Source: Cacajao melanocephalus (Eukaryota; Chordata; Mammalia; Primates; Pitheciidae). Taken from it: a DNA stretch of 64,000 nt. Numbering within the stretch: the stretch's first letter is position 1; each line of letters opens with the position of its first letter. Of this stretch, positions 1 to 12,999 are shown piece by piece. A model generated the notes under the pieces. It saw only the letters and a program-made list of their open reading frames with translations, ran no database searches and was not told the DNA's origin. Location of the stretch: assembly GCA_963573385.1 (NCBI GenBank), contig CAUYLG010034930.1, forward strand, positions 124,001 to 188,000. The letters run 5' to 3'. A program made the translations under genes and the position numbers.

Positions 1-1085
1 CAGATTAGTTATCCCCCTTGATCAGCTCTGCTTTTCTTTCTCCACACCAATTAGTGCTTCTATCCACAATTACTACTGTCCCTTTTCTCTTTCTCCTTCC
101 ACCCCGAATTGCAAAGACAATTACAAGTCACGGATTCCAAGCCACTCTCCAGGTCAAGGATTGCTACACTGGGTCCTAGGGTGGAAATCTAAGAGGAGGA
201 TCTTTTCTGGCTTTCTGCTAACCCTGTCAAATCTGGAGGGCTTCTCCTGTGCACTCTTCAAAAACACAAAGGTTGTTAGCATGGTTTAGCTCTCTATGCA
301 GAGACTCAGCTCCCCTTTGACTGGGATGCTTTCTTCCATTTCTCCTTGCTATAATCTCTGCAGGTGCAAACCAACCCTGACTTCCTGGACCCCAAACTGG
401 GCCAGAGAGCCAAACTCCCTACTTAATTTGGAGGTCAGGCTTAGTACTTGATCACATCGACTTTTAACCCACATCGGCAACACTCAGACGCTTCAGTGTT
501 ACTCCCAAAACATGGCAATGGGAGGATCTCAATAGAGAAAAATTCTAGGATGAAGCATTCAGGGATCACAAAAGCAAATTCCTACAGGATCAGGCAGGTA
601 ACACAAATGAATGCAGTGGGCTGGCTGGGGTTAGAGTCAGGTAGAGTCTGCAGGCTCCATCCAAACAGGCTAAGAGCTACTCAACTGAAGTAAATTTGCT
701 CCAAGAAGAATGGTGCTTCAATTTTTCAATTTTTCAAAAGAATTGAAAAATATATAGTTGGGAATTAATTTGTTAAAATTTATATTGTCCAAATGAGACA
801 TATATGTAGTTTACAGATATATATTCATATATGCTATCAGGAGATAGCAACCACCATAGAGGTTAGAACGATTTGGTGGGTTATTCCAGCAGGAAAACAG
901 TGTTGTTACAGTCAAGATACATGCATGGTACCTGAATCATGTTTACTGGAAGAAATGTGGTCTCACCTTGCCTTTACCTGGGTTTTGTTCAGAATGGAAC
1001 ACAGAGAGTAGGGCCACACAGGCAAATCTCCATTGCTGCTGTAGAGTTATATCTTCTGCCAACAGCAATTATAATACGTAAAAGA
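1..1085. other. Unassigned single-copy-like intronic sequence
   Basis: No repeat family recognised. Open frames of 70-80 residues here have no protein-like composition and are treated as chance. Confidence 0.4.
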
Positions 1086-1087
1086 TC

Positions 1088-1205
1088 TTAACTTTCTAAT
1101 GTTTATTTAGCAAATGCTATACTCAAGGCACTAAATTAGTTGTTGCAGGATTTAGAGTGGAATAAACATTGTCTCTGCCCTCAGGGAGCAGACAATTTCA
1201 CAGGA
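1088..1205 (-). mobile_element. L2-like LINE fragment
   Basis: Contains the decayed sequence typical of the L2/MIR class: a spaced match to the 'tactatgtgccaggcact' type core, then GCCCTCAGGGAGCAGACA. No ends can be defined; family and orientation are by eye. Confidence 0.45.
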
Positions 1206-3270
1206 TTACTGTATTTAGTAAAAAAACAGATGACTTGCAGTCTTTTGGGTCTGATAGAATGAATTTTTAAAGAGGGTGAATTTGAATTACTTATCTAGGT
1301 ATCTTGTATATCTGCCAAATAATTAGATTTTAGAAAAAAGATATAAAATATAATTTGATCAGACCCCAGTATCTCTGATCAGAATCAATTAGTAACTAAA
1401 ATAGTTGAGACGGTGCAAAGGAATATTATCCCGGAGGAAGAAAATTTAAAGAATTATCTTTTTCCTGAGGGATTCTCAAGGAATCTTAAAAGACGATATA
1501 GAGTGTCTTAAAAATATGTGTACAGGAATCCTCATCTCAAAGCATCCTACAATTTTTTCATCTTTCATTTAGAGGACAGAAAGAAAGAATGGAAATGATT
1601 TTTGATCAAAATTTTGAATATCCTGTTTTAACAGATATGACTAGAAGACTAAATGTAGTCAAACTCATTTGAAATTAACTATCTAAGAAACCTCAATAGT
1701 GTTCAACCCATCAATCTTGTTCAGGCCTGACCTCAAAGGACTACCTGCAAAGGTGTGAAGACAGCTCAGACTTCAGAACAATCCAATGCATGGCCTTGGC
1801 TGACATTCACTACAGGAAGACTAATTAAAAAGACTTCTCAGAATACAGATGCCTACCTAATGAGAGCTGAAGTAACACATACCATTCTTCACTTAGGTCA
1901 AGAAACAGATGACAGAGAGTAGCAGATGGTTCACTTTAACAGACGCCTGATGAAAATATGAGTGATTGCCTCTCAGCTGCCATCTGGTAGAGTGTTGAAA
2001 GCACCTCAGTCACAGAGAGGGATTCTGGACCCAAGTCCTGAGCATCAGGGATGTAGCTCAAGTTCTGGTTTCCAGAGGATGCTCTAGCAAACATTAGTGG
2101 AGGCCACTTAGGTTCTGAACAAACTGTGTTTGTCCTGGAGGGCTCCTCTAATGGATGCATCCTAACCTTTAACCCATAATAAGACAAATGTACTTCAGCC
2201 TGCCTCTAAATGAATTTGTCTTCAGCTTGTTCCTTTGGGGGCCCTGTGTCCAGCCCAATTACGATATAGCTGTCACAGTTTAGTTATGGCTCACAGTTAG
2301 GAAAAAGGAAAAAAGCTGTCTACATAAAGCACATTTACTTGGCTCCCTTCCCTGAAACCCACTGGAATGGAAGAAAACAATATAATCACGTGCAATAAAA
2401 ATGGAAAATATCTACAGTACAAATGCAAACCTAGTGAAACTCAACTAAGAATACACAAAGCCAATGTGTTTCTCTCCAGAGCTCAAGCAGAAGGCAGATT
2501 TTGCTAGGATTAAATGAGAGACTCGAGTATCTCAACTCAAAATGATCCATTTTCTGACAAACTAGAGAAACTGTCTGAAGATAAATCCAGAAGGGATAGA
2601 AAAAATAGCCACAAGCTTTTGAAGAGCTGACATTTGTCAATGGTGCAGACATAAATCACCTCCAAATAGCCAACCAAATGCCTGAACAGGACAAATACCA
2701 CACTGACCTTCTGCCAGAATGATCAGCATCTCTGCCCAAAGATATGTCTCCAACTCAGAGGATGCTACACATTGTGTATAGAGAAACAGAATATATCTGA
2801 GCAGTATACCAGCCAGAATTCTTCCCCCACCCGACTCCATTCTTGAGCAAATCATGAGCCAGACTTGAGAATAATTATTAGAAAGAGAAAAGGCTAAAGT
2901 AATGTAAGTGGAAAAAGCAAAAGGCAAATGACAGAAATAATTCAATAAGCTGCAAAACAGTATATACAGCCAGATCTCACTTATATGAACACATATGTAT
3001 ATGTGGGCATGTAAATAAAATAATACCTGTGATGAGACATCTGAAAATGTAAATAGTATATATCTCAGTAGTGAGAGAGGGGTTTATGTGATGCTTCTAC
3101 TCTTTGCTTTATTCATATAGGAACATTTTAATTCTCTTGAAGTATCATTTTGAAAAAAGTTCTGAGTTGAGCTTAGCCTCTGAAGAGAATGGACATGCCT
3201 TCAGGGAAGCAGTATAATGCTATGTCAGACTTGAATCTTTGTCCTTTTTCTTCTATCCCTTTTAACTTCC
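1206..3270. other. Unassigned intronic sequence
   Basis: No gene or confidently named repeat. 2950-3160 is AT-rich and may be a decayed LINE tail. Short open frames on the minus strand (for example 2637-2945) lack recognisable domains. Confidence 0.35.
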
Positions 3271-3274
3271 CCTT

Positions 3275-3860
3275 GACACTATGGTGAACAACTTTAGATT
3301 GTCCCTCCACCAAAAACAATGACATCTGTCCACACCTTTAGGTAGTCTCCCACATCCTGAGTGTGGTTAGGGCCCAGGACTTGCTTCTAATCAAGAGAAA
3401 TATGGCACAGTGATGGGATGTCATATCTATAATTACACTCCATTATATATACATACATTACACATAGGAGTTTGTCGTGGGAACACACTCTCTCTAGAGA
3501 CTCCCCCGGCTGGCTGGAGGAAGTTAACAGCTGTATTGGGAAATTCCACATGGCCAGGAATTATAAGTAATCTTTAGGGATCACAGGTAGCCTCTAGGAG
3601 CTGACAGCAGCTTCCAGCCTGAGTCAGACAGTAGTCCAGACCCTCAGACCTGCAGGTCTGAACAAATTCTGCTGACAACCTAAGTGAACTTGGAAGCAGA
3701 TTCTTTTCCAGTAGAACTTTCAACAAAACCCAACCCATCCAACCCTTGATTGCAGCTGTGTGAGGTCCTGAGCAGAGGCCCCAGATGACTTGTGCCTCAA
3801 CGTCTGACTCACATCAACTGAAATCATAAATGTGTGTTGTTTTAGGCCAAAGACAAAACA
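3275..3860 (+). mobile_element. MLT1-like LTR (ERVL-MaLR), decayed
   Basis: The order of short matches (gggatg..tcat near 3415, ggctggctggagg near 3510, cttccagcctgag near 3610, tgcctcaacgtctgactcac near 3794, aaatcataaatg near 3822) follows the MLT1 LTR layout also seen more clearly at 46.8 kb. No target duplication visible. Subfamily not assigned. Confidence 0.5.
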
Positions 3861-3969
3861 AAAGCAAAACTCTGAAACCATTTTCATTGATGTGATCATT
3901 AAATCATGGTGGTAAAATATGGGCCAAGCAAGGGATAGGGATGAGGCCTTCTCAACACCTGTACTTTCC

Positions 3970-4350
3970 AAATATTTTTGAAAACCAAGTTTATTAGGGG
4001 AAAACTTATATTCAGTAAAATTTACCCTTCTTAGGTATAAAGTTTAACACATTTTAGCTAATATATACAGGCAGGTAAGCACCATCAGATCAAGATACAG
4101 AATGCTTCATCGATCACACTAAAGAGTACTCTCTTTCTCTTAGTTGTCAGCCCCCTGCCCGGGCCTGCAGGCATTCACTGATAGGATTGTCTACAGTTAT
4201 GTCTTTTTGTGAATATCACGTAAGTAGAACCATACATAGCTTCTTGTGTCTGTCTCCTTTCACTTAACATAGGGCATCAAAGGTTTGCACAAATTATTTA
4301 ACTATCAATAATTCGGTTTTTTTGATGATGAACTTTCTTACCAGGGAAGC
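3970..4350 (-). mobile_element. L1M-type LINE 3' end
   Basis: Reads as the reverse complement of an old L1 3' untranslated region: tttattaggggaaaac, aaaatttaccctt, accatcagatcaagata, aagtagaaccatac, cctttcacttaacatag in the expected order. Its distal part is also present in a second copy near 5.9 kb. Confidence 0.55.
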
Positions 4351-4435
4351 TACTAAAATAAGAAAATGAGAACTAGGTGTTCCATAACCGTAACTTTTGA
4401 CAAGGTGTGACTGCAGAAACAGAGCAGGCCTGCTA
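4071..4435 (+). repeat. Duplicated segment, copy 1
   Basis: Matches 5852-6240 along its length with small indels. The similarity runs from L1M-derived sequence into flanking sequence that is not L1 (ttcttaccagggaagctact, then aaaataagaaaatgagaact, aggtgt), so this is more than two insertions of one family. Confidence 0.7.
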
Positions 4436-4781
4436 CTCCCATCCTCCTCTCATGCACACAGACCTAATGATTTTTCTACAGAATGTACTTGTTGTCCCCA
4501 TACAGAGGCAGAATGATGACCTGCAGCTCACTTCTGCCTTCTTTTTCTCATGCACACAATCCAAGTGGTAAGTCCTCAAACAAAATGACAAGACATCTGG
4601 GAAATATATTTTTACCATTCCAGCTTCTGTAGTCCAGGAAAATACCCCAGGAAAAAACTACAATAGATGATGAGTGACAATCCAAAATCCCGAAAACCAG
4701 GAATATAGGACACACAACTGCCACAGTACATACTGAATGCTAAATTTTCATCTACTTTTTAGAGTAAACCAAAATATAAAT

Positions 4782-4826
4782 TAAAATTTTAATATTTTCT
4801 TCCTAAAATTTTAATATTTTCTTTCC
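4782..4826 (+). repeat. Tandem duplication, unit of 22-23 bases, two copies
   Basis: The unit TAAAATTTTAATATTTTCTT plus CC occurs at 4782-4803 and again at 4804-4826 with one extra T. Confidence 0.85.
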
Positions 4827-5170
4827 TCTCTGTTATGGAAATTACTTTTGTAAGCCAATATTTTAGACATGCAACAACTTATAATTAAAAAGTCTGCTTA
4901 AAAATAAAAGAAGAAAAGCTTCAAAAAGGCCTCACGGTCTTCAAATGTCATCACTGTAGACAACTCTCACTGTTCGACTCTAATTAATCTCTTGGAGCCT
5001 CCATTTCTACATCTTTAAAGAGACAAAGTTAATATTTCTAAGAACTTTCCACTCCTAAATTTCTGCATTTTGCTAGTTCTAGGACATTAGCTATGATGTT
5101 AAGTGGTAACTCACATATATTCAGAAGAAATATATTGATGATTAAAAATATGTTTTAAAGATTTATTTTT

Positions 5171-5320
5171 TGAGACAGGGTCACACTCTGTCACTCAGGT
5201 TGGAGTGCAGTGGCGTGTTCTTGGCTCACTACAACCTCCCCATCCTGGGCTCAAGCAACCCTCCCACTTCAGCCTCCCAAGTAGCTGGGACTACAGGCAC
5301 ATGCCACCACGCCTGGCTAT
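5171..5320 (-). mobile_element. 5'-truncated Alu (old, AluJ-like)
   Basis: Poly-T then gagacagggtcacactctgt through ggactacaggcacatgcc to ccacgcctggct: right monomer only. Flanks aaagatttatttttt (5157-) and aaagatgatttttt (5321-) look like an imperfect target-site duplication. Confidence 0.85.
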
Positions 5321-5334
5321 AAAGATGATTTTTT

Positions 5335-5850
5335 AAAACTTAATAAATAGTTTAATAGATTTATCAGTGGTAAAATGCAAAAATAGCCATTGGAGAGTAA
5401 TAAATTGTATTTAATTTCTATAATAATATAAAATGTGCATCAGTTTACTAAGGAAAAAAAGCCATTACACATTACCAAAGGGGGCTAAGAAATCTCATAG
5501 AGAGAAAAGTTTTAAGGAAGAAAAGATGACACCTTTCTTAAAGGGTTTAATTGTGGTTCTCTCTAGATATTGGAGAGATCTGAGTATTTCTAAGAATTAT
5601 AATAACACTAGTAATAAGTCTTTTATTTACTAGAGACTAATCTGCTAGGATGTATCCATTTGCACAACCTGAATAACAATGTCTGAAATAACAGTTTACT
5701 TTTCTTACATGGCAAGTCTGGAATTGTCTAGCGCAGGCCTTCTGCAGTGTGGTTCAAGTACGATGAAGATGCTTCCCTATCCTGGGAGCATTGTTTGTCA
5801 ACTCAGAGCCATGAGCTCTGTTGCAGTTCCAGGAATCAGGCCACATTTAA
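5335..5850. other. Unassigned intronic sequence
   Basis: AT-rich, no recognised element. Confidence 0.35.
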
Positions 5851-5851
5851 G

Positions 5852-6240
5852 GCAGGATAAGCACCACAAAATCAAGATACAGAATGTTTCATCACCCTGA
5901 AAAGTACCCTCCTTCCCTTTGTTGTCAGCCCCCTCCGCTGACCCGTAGGCACCCACTGATGGGATTCGTCTACAGTTACATCTTTGTGAATATCATATAA
6001 GTAGAATCATATGTAGCCTCTTGTGTCTGTCTCCTTTCACCTAACATAGTGCTGTTGAGATTCACAAAAAATGTTGCATGCATCAGTAATTAGTTTTTTG
6101 TTTATGAATTTTCTTACCAAGGAAGCTACTAAAATAAGAAAGTGAAAACTAGGTGTCTGGTAAGACTGAAGAATGGCAATGCATTGACTGTTCCCAGAAA
6201 AGCAAGAACTGTCTCAAAAAACACAGCAGGTTTCTGCTTT
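5852..6240 (+). repeat. Duplicated segment, copy 2 (includes L1M-type 3' end, minus)
   Basis: Second copy of 4071-4435, offset about 1.78 kb. Shared stretches include gcaccac/gcaccat, atcaagatacagaatg, ttgtcagccccct, cttgtgtctgtctcctttca and ggaagctactaaaataagaa. The last stretch lies outside the L1M-like part. Confidence 0.7.
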
Positions 6241-6244
6241 TATG

Positions 6245-7555
6245 GGTCAGAGCTATGCCTTATGACACGCCTGGCTACAGAGGAAGCAGGGAAGATAAAA
6301 TCAGCTTTCCCAATCTTACAGCAGAAGCCAGAAAGGGAGAAGGCAGTTTCACTTGGCCAATGGCAGTATCTGGCCAAGATTTACAAGATGAGTCTTTCAT
6401 AGCTGCTACTCTTTAGGAGCATTAGCAGGTAGAGTTAACACCAGGCCCAGCTATACAGCAGTGTGAATGATCTCTTACTCAATGACCACTGATTCTAGAA
6501 AAACTCTCAACTACACCGTGACATGGGTATGTTTCCTCAAATAATTTCATCATGTAAAAGCATCTCTTCTTGTATCTGTTACGACATTTGTCAAAATGTC
6601 AGCTAAAATAAGATGATGAACTAAACTGTATTATAAAATTGTGCACAATAATCCCAGACGCTTTTTGAGTTATTTTTTTCTGCTTGCTAAGAATACAACA
6701 TGACCGGCAAAAACATCATAAAAAGTTAACAAGTCTACAGAAAGCAATAAGAGCAGTGCAGAGAGAATTGCTTTCATCATTTAAAAAGTGATAGACAAAG
6801 TATTCAGAAGCCTTAAAACAAATGCAAATGATGTTGTCAGTAAGGTTGGACTCCTTTTAATATGGAGAGGTTTTGTACCAAACATTACTTTAATATTAAA
6901 CTAATGTTTTCTTCGCTAAATTATCCTACAGTGAAATTGTCCTTTAAGTAAATTTTAAAAACAGGAATCATGCTCATTGAATACAATTAAGATATTACAA
7001 AAAGCATATTCATACATTAATAACATAACAGTCATTTACAAAAATGCCTTTAGTGTTCCACTTAAGATCCATGAAATGGTATGTATTCTGTTATATATGG
7101 AATATAAACACATTTTTATTATAAGAGATTAACTTAAACCCACTGAGACATTTCAATGTAGAGAGGGAGAGGAACCCACAGACAACTAATGCCTGTTAGA
7201 GATGACTAAGCGTCCCAAGAGAGGGGCAGGCAAAGGAAAGATGATTGCTCCTTCCTTGGCTTTAGGGAGCCAAGAACAATTTATTTGGATTTTGACCTGC
7301 TTCCCTTTGTCTCCATCTCCTACATCAGGTGATGGTTTAAGAAATCCCTCAGTTCTTTGGGCTAGAAGGATATATTAACTGACCCCTGTGACTGTCACCA
7401 TCAGTAGGTGAGCAATCCTGTCACTTATGGCTCTCTTATATCCCTCTCCATTGCCTGGGATACTTCCTTTGGCTGAGCTATTATCACCCTTCAGAACTTT
7501 TGCAAAATTTCTCAATCTATCCACTTGATCCTTCTAAAGACTTCTAGGTCACTGT
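6245..7555. other. Single-copy-like intronic sequence
   Basis: No repeat recognised. 6590-6900 is unlike any family I know and holds an octamer ATGCAAAT (about 6822). Confidence 0.35.
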
Positions 7556-7735
7556 TTTCCTAAAGGAAAATCTGATTATAGTATTGCCCTGCTTTAAAAC
7601 ACAACCACTGTTGCCATTACTACCACCATCACCTCTCAATATTTTTCATTGTCTCTAGAACAAAATGAAAACTCCTTATGTTTGAATGTGTTGTCTTTCA
7701 CTGTCAGTAGGGAATTGACCCAGTTCTCAGGTTAA
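7556..7735 (+). mobile_element. L2 LINE fragment
   Basis: Follows the L2 order: ttgccctgctttaaaacaca, then a ccattgtctctagaacaaa-like stretch, then aaaactcctta. Old and without visible ends. Confidence 0.5.
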
Positions 7736-7748
7736 AGTGAAAGTGAAA

Positions 7749-8058
7749 GCTGGGTGCAGTGTCTTATGTCTATAATCCCAGCACTTTAGGTGGCCAGGGC
7801 AGGAAGATCACTTGATCAAGAAGTTCAAGACAAGCCTGGGCAACATGGTGAGGCCTCGTCTCTACAAAAAATGAAAAATAAAAAAATTAGCCAGATATGG
7901 TGGTGCATGCCTGTAGTCCCAGCTACTTGGAAGCTGAGGCAGGAAATTTGCTTGAGTCTAGGAGGCTGACGTGACAGAAAGCTGTGTTCTGGCCACTGCA
8001 CTCCAGCCTGGGTGACAGAACAAGACCCTGTCTCAAAAAACAAAACTAAACAAAAACA
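7749..8058 (+). mobile_element. Alu, AluJ-like
   Basis: Full dimer from gctgggtgcagtgtc to gtctcaaaaaacaaaac with an adenine-rich linker near 7870-7890. Flanked by AAAGTGAAA at 7740-7748 and 8059-8067, a 9-base target duplication. Confidence 0.93.
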
Positions 8059-8069
8059 AAAGTGAAAAT

Positions 8070-8790
8070 GTGGGTGACTCTAAAAACAAAGTAAAGAAAA
8101 GGGATGCGTAGTGGTCCCAAGCCCTCCATTTCTGAGTAATCTCATCTCCTGGGTTTCAACCTGTCCATGACACCACAAAACACCGCCTGGTCACAGAATC
8201 CTATGATGCTAAGAGTGAATTCCTGCACTGTGGTTTTCTCCAACATCAGACCAACAGCTTGCTCCCTAGGGACTACTAGCTGCCACATGTCCTCAACCTT
8301 AGATTACCTATCTGTGAGCTCAGCTCAGTGGCTCTATTCTGAAGGCCTAGGGACTGGACATTGACAAGAAGCACAGGTTATTTGAAGAAATTTTCATAAT
8401 CAACTGACTCTACTCCTACAGAGGACATTATTCACTAGTGACACATTTGGCTTTATTGTTGTAGCAGGTTCACTTACACATAAAAGTAATAAATCTCTGT
8501 CAAATAGTTTTGCTAGGATTCTTTCTTTGATTTTGGCAATCCATGAAGAAAACCCAAGCGGAATGATGACTAGAGAAAACAAACGAGGAGAGTACATTGG
8601 CAACTTCCTTCCTGGTCTTCCCTTACTTTTTGCTTCTACGAAGTCTTCAAGGTCCAGATACAATGGCACTCTGTTTTCCTCATCTATTCAGGATAGAATT
8701 AACCACTTCCCTTCCCATACTGTCTTTTACCACTTGTATTAATAGTTTGTAGCCTACATAGTTGTCAGTTGTTACATATTTTTCCTACTC
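8070..8790. other. Unassigned intronic sequence
   Basis: No element recognised; open frames on either strand near 8400-8740 overlap each other and show no protein character. Confidence 0.35.
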
Positions 8791-8794
8791 TACT

Positions 8795-8915
8795 ATTATA
8801 AACTTCTGGAAAGTTGCAGAAATTTTAATTAATCTTTCCAGTCGTCCGACACTGGAGCTTAATAAATGTTTGTTAATTGGGTGAGTCTATATACAGATGA
8901 ATGAATGAATGAATG
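8795..8915 (+). mobile_element. L2 3' end fragment with (ATGA)n
   Basis: The closing part of L2 is recognisable (tggagcttaataaatgtttg, ttaattgggtgag) followed by (ATGA)4-5 at about 8897-8915. Confidence 0.55.
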
Positions 8916-9145
8916 TTCTCAAGACCCTGTTGTATACCTAACCTATTTTTCCTTTTCTTGATGTAAATAATCTCCTTTAGAATATCTCTTACGATTCTCC
9001 TCACTAAATGCTGTCAAAAGCCCAATCCAATAAGTTTAAAGAGATACAGGGGTTAGTCTAACTTTAACTGTGTGGAGTCTGCAATGGTTCTAAGGAATTT
9101 ATTTGCCATCTTAGAGATATAAATCTAAGGCTTTGTCTATGTGAT

Positions 9146-9568
9146 TCACATGGTTTTTATCTGTGTCCTCACCCAAATCTCATGTTCATTTGTAATCCCC
9201 AGTGTTGGAGGTGGGACCTGGTGGGAAGTAACTGGATCATGGGAGCAGAGTTCTTATGAATGGTTCAGCACCATCTCCCCTTGGTACTGTATAATGAATG
9301 AGTTCTCATGAGATCTGGTTGTTTAAAAGTGTGTGGCACTTCCCCACTCTCTCTCTTCCTCCTGCACCAGCCACGTAAGACAAGCCTGCTTCCTCTTAAC
9401 CTTCCTCCATGATTGTAAGTTTCCTGAGGCCTCCCCAGAAGCTGAGCAGATGCCAGCATCATGCATCCTGTACAGCCTGCAGAACCATGAGCCTATGAAA
9501 CCTCCTATCTTTATGAACTACCCATTCACAGACATTTGTTTATAGCAGTGTGAGAATGAACTAATACA
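9146..9568 (+). mobile_element. MST/MLT1A-type solo LTR (ERVL-MaLR)
   Basis: Reads through the MaLR LTR landmarks: acccaaatctcatgttca, gtgggacctggtgggaagta, gatctggttgtttaaaagtg, tccatgattgtaagtttcct, gtacagcctgcagaaccatg, gaactaataca. Flanked by GTGAT at 9141-9145 and 9569-9573, a perfect 5-base target duplication. No internal proviral sequence, so a solo LTR. Confidence 0.88.
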
Positions 9569-9618
9569 GTGATAAACTAAATTATTCCTGGGCGCTTAAA
9601 AAATACAGTTGATAATCA

Positions 9619-10455
<837 letters not shown>

Positions 10456-10467
10456 TGGCCTAATTTG

Positions 10468-10760
10468 TTGTTGTTGTTGTTTTAAGACTAAACTCTCGCT
10501 CTGTCGCCCAGGCTGGTCTGATCTTGGCTCACTCCAACCTCTGCCTCCTGGGTTCAAGTGATTCTCCTGCCTCAGCCTCCTGAGTAGCTGGGATTACAGG
10601 CATATACAATCATGCCAGGCTAATTTTTGTATTTTTAGCTGAGACAGGATTTTGCCACACTGGCCAGGCTGGTCTTGGAAATCCTGACCTCAGGTGATGA
10701 GCCCGGGCTGGCCTCCAAAAGTGCTAGGATTACAGGGGTGAGCCACTGCGCCCAGCTGAC
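10468..10760 (-). mobile_element. Alu
   Basis: Begins with (TTG)n in place of poly-T, then ctctgtcgcccaggctg, and ends gagccactgcgcccagctga. Target duplication TGGCCTAATTTG at 10456-10467 and 10761-10772. The right monomer has lost about 20 bases after 'ggctgg'. Confidence 0.95.
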
Positions 10761-10939
10761 TGGCCTAATTTGATAACATTTTTTTTTTTATCATTTAGTT
10801 GGCATAGTCCCAATTTAACATGCAGGGCATGCTCATTACATACCACTTACATATAGAAATGTACATTCAGGTTTCACTCTTGTCTTTTACATTAAAAAAT
10901 CAAGCAGATATTCTTATGCTAATGTCACACAAAAGTAAT

Positions 10940-11100
10940 AGCTAATGGTTATTTTATCACTGCATGTTATGTACTGTCTTAAGCTCTTTAGATATATTAA
11001 CTATCAAATTCTTACAGTTCTGTGAGATAAATACTATTATTAGCTTGACTTTAACAGATAAAACTGAAGCACAGAGAAGTTAAATAGTGTAATAAAGTAT
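10940..11100 (-). mobile_element. MIR
   Basis: Reverse MIR order: tgttatgtactgtcttaagc, atattaactatcaaattctt, tgagataaatactattatta, acagataaaactgaagcaca, gagaagttaaat. Confidence 0.8.
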
Positions 11101-11184
11101 ACTTATAACACTTCTGGTTATTGTTAAAATGAAGTATAGCTTTGTCTCATGGATAACCTTCACATCTTGGTCATTCATACTTTC

Positions 11185-11372
11185 CACATACTAGCCACAT
11201 GGCCTTAATTATGCTAATTTATCTCATTAAGCCTCAATTTACTCATCTTTCAGATGGGCATGGGAATTGTATATGATTCTGGTAGGGGGCAGATTAATAA
11301 GATAACGTGTGCGAGGCATGGTGCCTGGATCAGAGTAATTACTCAAGGATAATTAGTTAACATTATTATTAC
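11185..11372 (+). mobile_element. MIR
   Basis: Forward MIR: catactagccacatggcctt, aagcctcaatttactcatct, ttcagatgggcatgg, then atggtgcctggatcagagta and acattattatta. Opposite orientation to the MIR just before it. Confidence 0.75.
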
Positions 11373-12657
11373 TAGGAGTTCAAACACTGACTTCTAGTCT
11401 TGGATTGGGGATTTATAATTTGTATTATGTTGGAGAAAAGAGTTAAGATCTTTGCTTTCCCAATTTCTTTACCTGTGGAGTGAGAACTAAATGTCCCCAG
11501 CCAGCTACATAATGTAGTGCAAGGTCAAATCAAACAGTGTTTGCAGAAGCAGTTGGTAAACTGTAAAGAACTATACACATACAAACTATTGCTTCTATTA
11601 AATCAACAGGGATAAAATGGCTTTAACCTTTTACTCCACAATGACGACTTCTGAAAGTTTCAGGGTCTCTGAGCTAACATAGGTAAATGCTTTCATTACA
11701 TTTTTTTTTAAATGGCAAAGTGGTAGATGATTTTTAAAAACAGTTTTCAGAAATATTTCTAAGGATACAGACCTATCTCTCTGAAGTTTCACATTCCTTG
11801 CCTCTGTAATTATGGATGAAATGTAATATTCCTATTAACAACACTGAGACATCAAAAAAATTTTGAAATGTTTGTGGTGTTCTGTTCTATAGTCAATAAA
11901 GGGCATGCAATGATGTTAAAATAAAAATAATGTTATAAATACAATGTAAATAGAAATATAAAGTACTTTAAAGTTCAAACTCTAAATTCTCTTATTGGAA
12001 ATTCATTTTTCCAATGATGCTGATTAAATACGTATAATTTAAATACTATTTTTGTAAATTGGTGGGCACAGGTTTGGTTTTGCACATTAAAAAAGGGGGT
12101 AAAATAAAACAAGAGTCATTCATCCTAGAAATCGGAGTTTAGTAACTTCTCATAGTTAGTATACTTAATAGCTTAAAATAAGTTTAAAATAGGACCAAAT
12201 ACACTAGTTTGAGAAGATAAATTTCTATAAAACTATTTTTTGATTAAGTATATGCCATAGTGAAAATGGGAAGATGACATTGAACAGCAGCACAGAAAGG
12301 CAGAGGTATTTTTTGATAATAGTCATTCATAGTACCTTAAGGGTCAGGCTATAGATAAAGTTACAGCCCCATTCCCTACAAAAATGGTATGTACACAGTT
12401 CTGCAAACTGGGTAGAAGGAGAAAGAAATAAGAATATAGGATACTCCTCTCCCCTGTGAAAAATTACACTGACTATGACCAGACAGAAATAGTAAATACA
12501 GTCAGCAATTTATTTCTTATTTTAGAATGAAAGAAATCAGTGTAAATGGGTAATTTCACAAATAACATTTGTTTTTGTTGTTAATATTACTATTGTTATT
12601 ATAAGGGCTGCATTTAAAAACTATTCTTTATGGAGACAATTAGCTCCTACCTATGTT
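11373..12657. other. Unassigned AT-rich intronic sequence
   Basis: No recognised element or gene. Confidence 0.35.
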
Positions 12658-12673
12658 AGAAATACAATATGCA

Positions 12674-12983
12674 GGCCAGGCACAGTGGGTCACACCTGTA
12701 TTCCCAGCACTTTGGGTGGCCAAGGCAGGTGAATCATAAGGTCAGGAGTTCGAGACCAGCATGACCAACATGATAAAACCCTGTCTCTACTAAAAATAGG
12801 GAAAAAAAAATTAGCCAGGCATGGTGACACACACCTATAATCCCAGCTACTCAAGAGGCTGAGGCAGGAAAATCGCTTGAACCTGGAAGGTACAGGTTGC
12901 AGCAAGCCGAGATCATGCCACTGCACTCCAGCCTGGGCAACAGAGTGAGACTCCATCTCAAAACAAAACAAAACAAAACAAAA
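12674..12983 (+). mobile_element. Alu, AluS-like, with (AAAAC)n tail
   Basis: Full dimer from ggccaggcacagtgggtcac to (AAAAC)4. Target duplication AGAAATACAATAT at 12658-12670 against AGAAATAGAATAT at 12984-12996 (one mismatch). Confidence 0.95.
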
Positions 12984-12999
12984 AGAAATAGAATATATA

